Of a DNA stretch of 16,509 nt, positions 5,965-11,940 are shown piece by piece. The stretch is taken from contig JANWZU010000133.1 of the NCBI GenBank assembly GCA_025054795.1, positions 1-16,509 on the forward strand, given 5' to 3'. The translations under genes were made by a program, and so were the position numbers. Each line of letters begins with the position of its first letter. The first letter of the stretch is position 1. The DNA comes from Candidatus Caldarchaeum sp. Lineage in GTDB: Archaea; Thermoproteota; Nitrososphaeria_A; Caldarchaeales; Caldarchaeaceae. The notes under the pieces are model-generated. The model was not told the origin of the DNA and searched no databases. It worked only from the letters and a program-made list of their open reading frames with translations.

Positions 5965-7864
5965 GTCCCTTCGACCTGTAGAACAGGGCTATGAAGGCTG
6001 ATGCAGCTATCACGGCAACCAAGGCCATTAGCAGAAAACCGCCTCCCGAGATTTGGCCAAAATCAAGCTGCAAAGTTGATGTTCGTGTTATCGTCACATG
6101 CTCCGTGACAACCGAAACAGTTCCAGCTTGGTCGCTAGATGGTGGTATGAATCCGAAGGAGGCTATGTAGCCCGGTTCGTCGACAGAGCTCATCGATATC
6201 ACTATGCGGGGTGAGCCCTCAACGTCGACGCCGACTGATGGATGTATCATCGAAGTGCCGATGGCCTGTTTGCTGTAGAGCGGGCTGCCGTCTTTTTCTG
6301 AGAACACGTAAAACCCGGATGAAGATGTTTGGACGAGTAGGATGTCGGAGGAGGCTGAGACGTATGAGCTGCCGACCTTCTCCAGCTTCCTCTCCCACAC
6401 GACACGGCCTGTCGAGACGTCGATTGAGTAAAGAACGAGGTCTGACTGTTTGGAGAAGCTGTGGAATGATTTGGGTTTTAGCGGCGGCTTTATCTCGTAT
6501 GTTTCGCTGTGGAGCGGGAATGCGTAGTATACTCTTCCGGTGTTGGGGTTTACGGCGTAGCTGAGCAAAGCGTAGGGAGGCGGTGTGGTTGTGATGGTTT
6601 CGCCGGCTTTTACGACGCCGTAGCCCATGTACGGTGTTTGCATCTGGTTTTTGTCGAACAGGCTGAACGAGGGTGGCCGTAGTCCCGCAGGTGTGAACAT
6701 CCAAGCCAGCCTTCCTGTCTCTCTGTCAAGAGCGTAAACCCTTCCGTTGCCGCATAAAGCCAGAACCGTGTTTCCAACCAGCGACACTCCGCCGTTGCAG
6801 CCGTATCCCCAGACATCATGAGGAATAGCTTGAAACAGCCATAGAACCTCCCCTGTGTCAACCTTGACAGCCAGAACAGAAGAAGACGGGATGTTGGGGC
6901 CTGTTCTACCATCTGCGTTCAGAGAGGGCAGAGGGCTGGACACACCGATGAACACAACCCCCCTCTCCTCGTCGACTGCCCAGCCGCTCATCCAGCTAGC
7001 CATCACCCCTGCCTTGGGAGGTGAGCCTGCTGCGGTCATCCAGTCGCTGCGGAGAAGGCTTACGTCGACGGTTTTGAGGTCTACAGCCTTGTCCCCGTCC
7101 ATCATCCACGCATACCGCGTGTTTTTAATCAAGTTGATGGACCAGTCGGGGTCGCTGTTTGTCTGAGGGGGCATGAGAAACGTGCGCCAAAGCTTCCGCA
7201 AGCCTTCCCGGCCTAGGGAGTAGGCTTCGATAAACCCTCTGCCAGCTGCGTCTGAGTCGGGTGAGGTTGAGCCGACGACTAGTATGTTTCTCCTACTGTC
7301 GTAGGCAAAGTTGAGGGGCATGCCGCCGTACCTTCCAGCGTTCCCCTCCACAGATTCGTTGGGTGTGATTATGTCGAGGGAGTGAACCAGCTTGCCGGTG
7401 AACGAGTCGAGCATGTAGACTCTCTGCCAGTGTGTCCCAACTACCAGCAGCTCGTCGCTTCCACGCTTAGCCAGAAGAACTTGATACAGGTGGCCCAGCC
7501 TTTCCGTTGAAACGCTCGGGTTGAGCAGGGGAGGCTGCTGCAGCTCAATTGTCCAGAAAATTTTGCCACCTCTCATGTCGAAGGACAAGACGAGGTAGCT
7601 GTTCGTCACGGCGTATCCAACTCCATACTTTATCAGTAAGGGGTGGGTCACTCCGTGCATTCCCCCTGTTCTCGACGGAGGCACCGGCAGGAACCAGTCT
7701 TGGTAAAGCCTTTCGACGCTGCCGCTGGAGATTGCTTGGACTTGGCTGTATTTCGTGTTTAGGGGGCCGGCGCCTGCTGAAACCCATTCGCCTGACGTCT
7801 GCTGTGAGGCTGCTGTGCTCACGGATAACGCTAAGATAACTAGCAGGAAAACGAGAGGACGCAT
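5942..7864 (-). CDS. Secreted, membrane-anchored quinoprotein (PQQ-type) dehydrogenase-like beta-propeller, copy 2
   Basis: A 640-residue paralogue of the gene at 2204-4096. It has a signal peptide (hydrophobic 4-19), a beta-propeller body with blade endings such as YMLDSFTGKLV, LAVKVDTGEVLWLF, YALDRETGRLAWMF and YSIDVSTGRVVW, and a C-terminal transmembrane segment (about 608-629) with a basic tail. The PQQ-ADH landmarks align: AAGRGFIEAY (206-215), the tryptophan-rich ASWMSGWAVD (289-298), SSPLPS then GRTGPN, and IPHDVWGY (347-354). Compared with methanol dehydrogenase, the Ca-binding Glu aligns with Asp205, the Asn with Ser310, and the first Asp of HDxWD is kept (Asp350) while the second is Gly353. 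No CxxCH or vicinal Cys pair is present, so electrons would need a separate acceptor; the divergent cupredoxin is an obvious candidate. This copy keeps more of the classical active site than copy 1. Confidence 0.85.
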   Translation of the reverse strand: MRPLVFLLVILALSVSTAASQQTSGEWVSAGAGPLNTKYSQVQAISSGSVERLYQDWFLPVPPSRTGGMHGVTHPLLIKYGVGYAVTNSYLVLSFDMRGGKIFWTIELQQPPLLNPSVSTERLGHLYQVLLAKRGSDELLVVGTHWQRVYMLDSFTGKLVHSLDIITPNESVEGNAGRYGGMPLNFAYDSRRNILVVGSTSPDSDAAGRGFIEAYSLGREGLRKLWRTFLMPPQTNSDPDWSINLIKNTRYAWMMDGDKAVDLKTVDVSLLRSDWMTAAGSPPKAGVMASWMSGWAVDEERGVVFIGVSSPLPSLNADGRTGPNIPSSSVLAVKVDTGEVLWLFQAIPHDVWGYGCNGGVSLVGNTVLALCGNGRVYALDRETGRLAWMFTPAGLRPPSFSLFDKNQMQTPYMGYGVVKAGETITTTPPPYALLSYAVNPNTGRVYYAFPLHSETYEIKPPLKPKSFHSFSKQSDLVLYSIDVSTGRVVWERKLEKVGSSYVSASSDILLVQTSSSGFYVFSEKDGSPLYSKQAIGTSMIHPSVGVDVEGSPRIVISMSSVDEPGYIASFGFIPPSSDQAGTVSVVTEHVTITRTSTLQLDFGQISGGGFLLMALVAVIAASAFIALFYRSKGPRISRTG

Positions 7865-7888
7865 CTTCTAAGAGTCTTTTAGCTTATG

Positions 7889-7896
7889 TTTATAAG
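7889..7896 (-). promoter_or_regulatory. TATA box for quinoprotein-like gene 2
   Basis: CTTATAAA on the minus strand is centred about 28 bases upstream of ATG 7864. It shares a 95-base divergent intergenic region with the cupredoxin promoter, allowing joint regulation. Confidence 0.55.
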
Positions 7897-7927
7897 TGTT
7901 TCCAAAGTTAAACATCAGACGCATCTC

Positions 7928-7936
7928 TTAAATTAA
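7928..7936 (+). promoter_or_regulatory. AT-rich TATA-like element for the cupredoxin gene
   Basis: TTAAATTAA is centred about 28 bases before the TTG start at 7960. It is a non-consensus TATA, but it is the only AT-rich element at the right distance. Confidence 0.4.
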
Positions 7937-7959
7937 CCACCCGCCGTGATAGATTTACG

Positions 7960-8349
7960 TTGAACTGGTTCAGACTGCTGGTTGTGGCTGCGTTTCTAGC
8001 GGCTGCATCCTCATACTTGGTTTACTCGACGATTTACGAGCCTTCAGAAGGCGTTGAGACAACCATAACCGTTTACATGAGAGAGTACTATTACCTGCCC
8101 GACGAGGTTCATGTCAGGAGAAACGTTAAGACTTTGATTGTTTTCGTCAACGACGGAGCCTACCCGCACAACGCATACCTGAGCGAGGAGAAGCGGGACT
8201 TGACCCCCGTGATGTATCCCGGAAACAAGACGAGCGTAGAGGTGCTTTTCAGGCAGTCTGGTGTTTATAGTGTTTTGTGCACGGTGGCTTATCCGGCGCC
8301 CGTAAGCCACTACGAGCTGGGCATGAGGGCTAGGCTGGTTGTAAGGTGA
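7960..8349 (+). CDS. Membrane-anchored cupredoxin (blue copper protein)
   Basis: A 129-residue protein with one N-terminal hydrophobic segment (about 5-24; an uncleaved anchor or a signal peptide) and a cupredoxin-like beta-barrel. All four type 1 copper ligands can be proposed: His70 in AYPHN, Cys107 in YSVLC, His117 in VSHYELGM and Met122. The end HxxxxM followed by RARLVV is the usual last strand of blue copper proteins. The Cys-to-His spacing is nine residues, longer than the two to four usual in plastocyanin, azurin or rusticyanin. The family carries single electrons on the outer face of the membrane. Divergent transcription from a quinoprotein-like dehydrogenase that lacks a haem domain suggests it is that enzyme's electron acceptor (inference). 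The start is TTG 7960, giving the hydrophobic segment immediately. Confidence 0.82.
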   Translation: MNWFRLLVVAAFLAAASSYLVYSTIYEPSEGVETTITVYMREYYYLPDEVHVRRNVKTLIVFVNDGAYPHNAYLSEEKRDLTPVMYPGNKTSVEVLFRQSGVYSVLCTVAYPAPVSHYELGMRARLVVR

Positions 8350-8353
8350 ATGC

Positions 8354-8359
8354 TTATAT
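8354..8359 (+). promoter_or_regulatory. TATA box for the PqqD-like gene
   Basis: TTATAT is centred about 31 bases before ATG 8388, in the 38-base gap after the cupredoxin stop. It indicates that the PqqD-like gene can be transcribed separately from the cupredoxin. Confidence 0.45.
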
Positions 8360-8387
8360 CGAAGCGGGAAGGCGCTACATGAACTAA

Positions 8388-8645
8388 ATGGTTGAAGAAA
8401 AGCGGCTGACCAAGAAGGGCTGGGTCAGCCAGACTCCTGAGGGAGACCTTCTCCTAGTGAACGAGAACGGCGACGCCTACAGAGTCAACGAGGCTGTTGT
8501 AGCGGTGTGGAACCTTTTCGAAGACAGGACCGTTGGAGACGTCATAGCCGAAATAGCAACCCAGATCAGCCGTGAACCAGCTGAGATTAAAGACTCTATT
8601 GAACAGCTGGCCGTCAAGCTGATGGACGCCGGTCTAATCGGGTAG
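8388..8645 (+). CDS. PqqD-like small protein (RiPP recognition element fold)
   Basis: An 85-residue soluble protein. It shows the PqqD pattern: an N-terminal beta region with NENGDAYRVNE (25-35), an aromatic helix start (VVAVWNLFEDRTVGDVIAEIA, about 37-57), and a C-terminal helical part ending LAVKLMDAGLIG. In PQQ biosynthesis PqqD is the peptide chaperone that presents precursor PqqA to the radical SAM enzyme PqqE; the same fold is the leader-binding element of many RiPP pathways. Neither PqqA, PqqE nor PqqC is seen in this window. In archaea, free-standing PqqD-like proteins are common and often of unknown role, so the name reflects fold, while a link to PQQ rests on the two neighbouring quinoprotein-like genes. 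It ends 12 bases from the convergent DUF2070 stop. Confidence 0.75.
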   Translation: MVEEKRLTKKGWVSQTPEGDLLLVNENGDAYRVNEAVVAVWNLFEDRTVGDVIAEIATQISREPAEIKDSIEQLAVKLMDAGLIG

Positions 8646-8657
8646 GTGCCGACACCC

Positions 8658-10412
8658 TCAAGCGACCAGCGTGGTCAACACGGTCGCAGCGAACGCCAGC
8701 ACTCCTGCAAGCCTGTAGGCTTTCACGCCGAAAGCAACGCTGCCCTCGACGGTTTCTAGGAAGTCAGAGAACACGGGCACGTTTTTGAAGACGAGGGTTT
8801 TCGACGCTGCCGAGGCTTTGGCCAAGGTTTTGACAGCTCTTCTGTGAATCTCGTCTAGCAGGGCTGTTAGAGTCGATCGGTCAACCGCTTCGCCGAGCGG
8901 CCTGTATCCACGGCCTCCCAGCACAACGGCGTTAACCATGTGTGTGTCGGTTGTGCAGAGCTCCGCATCGCTGCATCCATGTCCCCTGCCCACTTCCTGC
9001 ACAGCGTTCCGCACCCACGGCTCTGCGTTGTTCGAGTCGGCGACAACAACCGATGTTTTTCTCTCACCTTCCATGAACACCATGCATGACAAGCCTCCCG
9101 CACCCATACCATCAGCCAGCCCTATGTGCGGAGGCACAATCCTCGCAAACCCAACATACACCCCGCCGTCCTCCGTCCCGCCTGAGTCAAGATGGCGCAG
9201 AAGCTCCCTAGCCTTCTCAACCATCTCATCGTTCAAGGCCTCGAAGCCATCGCTGAAGCTGTTGTGAGCGTCGACGACAACCATCCTATCGTCCGCTCCC
9301 CGTGGAACCACCTCTGGAGGCAGGTCCTCCATCGGATGCGGATGAAGTGTTAGGACGCTTACCTTTCTGCCGGCCATCGTCCAGCTGAGTGAGCTGACTC
9401 CGTTCATGGTCTGTCGGATTGGGAAGCCTATGGAGGGGGTGAAGGCGGATGACTTGGCTAACTCCTCGGCCTCGGCTGCGATGCTTTCAGCGATCTTCTC
9501 GGAGACCTCGTAGCTGGCGATGTTCTTTTCATGGCTTGAAAGGCCCTTCAAAACAACAGATTCAAACCCTTTCGCAGCAAGCTTCTGCTGAACTAGGCTG
9601 GGAAACATGCTTGAGCCGACTGTGCGGAAAGGCCCGGGATGAACCTCCGACACAACGACAGCAAGAGGAGGATAGCCTTCCCTTTTGACAGCGAACAACT
9701 CACACCTGACGTCCTCAAGCCTGCCGAGCTTCGAAACCATCCGCTCAAGCTCCTCAGAAGCACCTGACAAAAGGCTGGCTAGGAAAGCCTGCAGAAGAGT
9801 GAAGGGCTTCATGCTCTTTATCCGTCCTCGGATGTCTATCAGGTAGCGGGAGGCCTCCATGAAGGCTATGCCGATTACTTGTGATGTAAGGGCAGTCTGC
9901 AGTGCTTTGAGCAAGCTTCCTGTGAAAACTTGAAGAGGCGTCAGAGCTGCGAGCGCTGGAGGAGCTGAGAGCAGCGCAGCCATAATCGGGTTGACTCGGT
10001 AGCCTATCGCTCTTCTGACCGAGTAGCCTATGAAAACCGCAGTCGTGATGAAAGGGGCTGCCACGTATTTCGCAGTGCCCGGGCTTATCAGGTTGGCTAG
10101 GTAGGAGACGGGCAGAGCAGCCAGAACTATGAACATCTCAACAACTGAAAGAGAGTTGAGCCTTCTTGCTGTGTAGTTGAGGCAGCGTCTCCCTAAGGTT
10201 CTGCCGACGAGGTTGTTGAGAAGCAGAGTCGAAGCCACCACGGCTGCGAAAGAAGTCAACCCGAGAATCAAGTCGCCAGACGTCAACAGGATGAAGAACG
10301 TGAAAGCCAGAGCGAAAGCAGTTAGCAGGGCTAGAAGCATTCGGTTATCTCCGTGAAAGCCCATGATTAGCCTGTATCTGTCGGCTATCGCTCCGGCTGA
10401 GGTGTTAGCCAT
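8658..10412 (-). CDS. DUF2070 family membrane protein with a predicted hydrolase-like domain
   Basis: A 584-residue protein matching the archaeal DUF2070 family. The N-terminal third has about six or seven transmembrane segments (roughly 31-50, 54-70, 95-112, 120-137, 146-163, 172-192, 207-222). A large soluble domain follows, then a final hydrophobic segment (about 565-583). The soluble domain holds the conserved polar motifs of the family: HPGPFRTVGSS (258-268), SSHEKN (292-297), DAHNS (381-385), DSNNAEPWVR (459-468) and TDTHMVNA (488-495). The repeated His/Asp pattern suggests a metal-dependent hydrolase, but no reaction is established. Length and domain order look complete. It is transcribed divergently from the beta-lactamase-fold exonuclease gene and stops 12 bases from PqqD. 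Confidence 0.9.
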   Translation of the reverse strand: MANTSAGAIADRYRLIMGFHGDNRMLLALLTAFALAFTFFILLTSGDLILGLTSFAAVVASTLLLNNLVGRTLGRRCLNYTARRLNSLSVVEMFIVLAALPVSYLANLISPGTAKYVAAPFITTAVFIGYSVRRAIGYRVNPIMAALLSAPPALAALTPLQVFTGSLLKALQTALTSQVIGIAFMEASRYLIDIRGRIKSMKPFTLLQAFLASLLSGASEELERMVSKLGRLEDVRCELFAVKREGYPPLAVVVSEVHPGPFRTVGSSMFPSLVQQKLAAKGFESVVLKGLSSHEKNIASYEVSEKIAESIAAEAEELAKSSAFTPSIGFPIRQTMNGVSSLSWTMAGRKVSVLTLHPHPMEDLPPEVVPRGADDRMVVVDAHNSFSDGFEALNDEMVEKARELLRHLDSGGTEDGGVYVGFARIVPPHIGLADGMGAGGLSCMVFMEGERKTSVVVADSNNAEPWVRNAVQEVGRGHGCSDAELCTTDTHMVNAVVLGGRGYRPLGEAVDRSTLTALLDEIHRRAVKTLAKASAASKTLVFKNVPVFSDFLETVEGSVAFGVKAYRLAGVLAFAATVLTTLVA

Positions 10413-10434
10413 CGGAACACTCGGCTAGAGAACC

Positions 10435-10443
10435 TAATTTAAC
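10435..10443 (-). promoter_or_regulatory. TATA-like element for DUF2070
   Basis: GTTAAATTA on the minus strand is centred about 27 bases upstream of ATG 10412. It resembles the TTAAATTAA before the cupredoxin gene. Confidence 0.4.
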
Positions 10444-10469
10444 TCTATTCCCAGAAGCCTGAAAACAAC

Positions 10470-10475
10470 TATATA
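10470..10475 (+). promoter_or_regulatory. TATA box for the beta-lactamase-fold exonuclease
   Basis: TATATA is centred about 26 bases before TTG 10499, the spacing expected if the transcript starts at or next to the initiation codon (leaderless). Confidence 0.6.
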
Positions 10476-10498
10476 CACGTGTAGAGGTTGATGACAGG

Positions 10499-11467
10499 TT
10501 GCTCGACGTAGCTTTCAGCGGCGGCGTGAGGATAAGACATGGTGGCGCAACCATTCTGTTCGACTCAGCCGACGGCCCAGCCCACGGGCAGGTGCGGCTG
10601 ATATCCCACGCCCACTCCGACCACGTAGCCCACACCGGCAGAATCTTCGCAACACCAGCGACAGCTAAGTTGATGAAGGCTGTGTGGAGCATGAGTGGAA
10701 AGGCGAAGACCATCAAGTACAGGCAGACGGTCAGGATTGGAGACGGCTTGAAAGTCAAGTCGTTCAACTCAGGCCACGTACTCGGCTCAGCTGCCTTCAA
10801 CTTGCAGGGAGACGGCTGCAGCCTAACCTACACAGGAGACATAAACACCGTCGAAACCTTGACAACCAAACCGGCTGAATCGAGGAAAACCGACATACTG
10901 ATAATCGAGTCGACTTACGGACATCCCAGCTACGTCTTCCCACCACGCCACCAAACCTATGCGAGGATAGTCAAGTGGGCTCTGGAGTGCTTGTCCGACG
11001 GCGTGATACCGGCTTTCAAAGCATACTCGATAGGGAAGTCTCAGGAGCTGATAAAGCTGTTCAACGCCTACACAACCATTCCGGTAGTCGTCGGGCCCTA
11101 CGTCTCAAGGGCGTCTGAGACTTACGTGGAGTTCGGTCAAAAGCTTGACTACCTGCCAAGCGTTGAGAGCGACGCTCTTAGGCTTCTCGCTTCGGGAGGA
11201 TGCGTCTACGTGGACAGCCAAGTCAGGAGGATGCTTACGCATAGAAGGGTTAGATGGGCTTTTGTTTCGGGATGGGCCCTCCACCACAGGTACGGCGGAG
11301 GGGATGCAGCCTTCCCCCTAAGCAGCCACGCAGACTACAACGGCCTGATGCAGTATGTGGAAGAGACGGAGCCTGAAAAAACATACGTCTTCCACGGATT
11401 CAGCGACTACTTCGCCAGAGCCTTGAGGAGGAGAGGGTTCGACGCCCAGCCTCTCCCAAGCCGATAG
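10499..11467 (+). CDS. Beta-CASP-like metallo-beta-lactamase exonuclease (mRNA 3'-end processing factor-like, COG1236)
   Basis: A 322-residue metallo-beta-lactamase-fold protein. Metal ligands are visible: HAHSDH (37-42), His93 in SGHVLGSAAF, Asp114 in YTGDIN, then ESTYG (137-141) and the late histidines SSHADY (His277) and FHG (His299). The order and the GHxxGS and SSHxDY motifs are those of the Ysh1/CPSF73-related group acting on RNA, or of DNA-repair relatives such as SNM1 and ligase-associated exonucleases. It is much shorter than archaeal aCPSF1 and lacks N-terminal KH domains, so it matches the compact COG1236 proteins. Start is TTG 10499; an ATG at 10491 is out of frame and ends after six codons. 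SecG follows in the same direction 39 bases later with its own TATA box. RNA versus DNA substrate cannot be decided from sequence. Confidence 0.88.
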   Translation: MLDVAFSGGVRIRHGGATILFDSADGPAHGQVRLISHAHSDHVAHTGRIFATPATAKLMKAVWSMSGKAKTIKYRQTVRIGDGLKVKSFNSGHVLGSAAFNLQGDGCSLTYTGDINTVETLTTKPAESRKTDILIIESTYGHPSYVFPPRHQTYARIVKWALECLSDGVIPAFKAYSIGKSQELIKLFNAYTTIPVVVGPYVSRASETYVEFGQKLDYLPSVESDALRLLASGGCVYVDSQVRRMLTHRRVRWAFVSGWALHHRYGGGDAAFPLSSHADYNGLMQYVEETEPEKTYVFHGFSDYFARALRRRGFDAQPLPSR

Positions 11468-11473
11468 CAACAC

Positions 11474-11480
11474 ATATATT
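11474..11480 (+). promoter_or_regulatory. TATA box for secG
   Basis: ATATATT is centred about 30 bases before ATG 11507, in the 39-base gap after the exonuclease stop. Confidence 0.5.
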
Positions 11481-11506
11481 CACCACACGAAAGATGAATT
11501 CTGGAC

Positions 11507-11677
11507 ATGAGCGCTAAGAAGAGGAAGGAGGCGCCCATGCCGGCCAGCGGCGCCGGCCTGCTGAGGTTCTTCGAAGAAGAGTCTAAAGGCATCAAGGTTA
11601 GGCCTGAAATCGTGATAGGGGCGTCGGCCGCACTCATAGTCATAGTCACTGTTCTGAGGTTTCTGGCTCCCGTCTAG
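11507..11677 (+). CDS. secG: Preprotein translocase subunit SecG / Sec61-beta
   Basis: A 56-residue protein from ATG 11507 to TAG 11675-11677. It has the full archaeal Sec61-beta layout: a basic N-terminus (MSAKKRKE), the conserved PMPASGAGLLRFFEEE segment (10-25), the IKVRPE motif just before the membrane (29-34), and a single transmembrane helix (about 35-53) ending near the C-terminus. In archaea this tail-anchored protein is the third subunit of the SecYE(beta) protein channel. The length is typical. The neighbouring genes are not other sec genes. Its stop codon shares the palindromic CTAG at 11674-11677 with the convergent winged-helix gene. Confidence 0.95.
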   Translation: MSAKKRKEAPMPASGAGLLRFFEEESKGIKVRPEIVIGASAALIVIVTVLRFLAPV

Positions 11678-11940
11678 GCTAGGGCTTCGTCGAGCGAAGC
11701 TTGGCCAGCGCCCGTCATCATCCAGTAAAACCGTTTTCCAACCCTCTTTCTAACCACGACGCCGTCGTGCTGCATGTTCCGCAGATGATACCTTACACGC
11801 CTAGCTGAAACACCCGTCAGCCTGCTTATCTCTCCGACCGGCAGCTGCTTACGCCCCAGCGCATCAACTATCTTCGTCCTCGTCTCAAGCCCTTTCCTAA
11901 CGTTCTTCAAACTACGCAGATATGCTTTCGGGCTTATCAT
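11674..11940 (-). CDS. Small winged-helix DNA-binding protein co-transcribed with PolD large subunit
   Basis: An 88-residue single-domain protein. A helix (ETRTKIVDALGRK) leads to a helix-turn-helix (LPVGEISRLTGVSARRVRYHLRNMQHDGVV, about 33-62) and a beta wing (VVRKRVGKRFYWMM), the ArsR/MarR-like winged-helix pattern with the recognition helix around SARRVRYHLRNM. No cysteines or histidines suggesting a metal sensor are placed as in classical ArsR (only His56 and His61). Its ATG overlaps the polymerase TGA (ATGA at 11937-11940), so translation is probably coupled to that of the polymerase gene. A regulator of its own operon or a chromatin-type binder are both possible. No target site is evident. 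Confidence 0.8.
   Translation of the reverse strand: MISPKAYLRSLKNVRKGLETRTKIVDALGRKQLPVGEISRLTGVSARRVRYHLRNMQHDGVVVRKRVGKRFYWMMTGAGQASLDEALA

Noticed and set aside
6219..6704. 161-codon minus-strand frame overlapping quinoprotein-like gene 2 on the same strand
   Set aside because: It is a +1/-1 shadow rich in Arg and Pro with no hydrophobic pattern; the in-frame propeller motifs are unambiguous, so it is not evidence of a frameshift.
10491..10511. ATG start for the exonuclease
   Set aside because: It is out of frame and reaches a TAG after six codons; TTG 10499 is in frame and correctly spaced from the TATA box.
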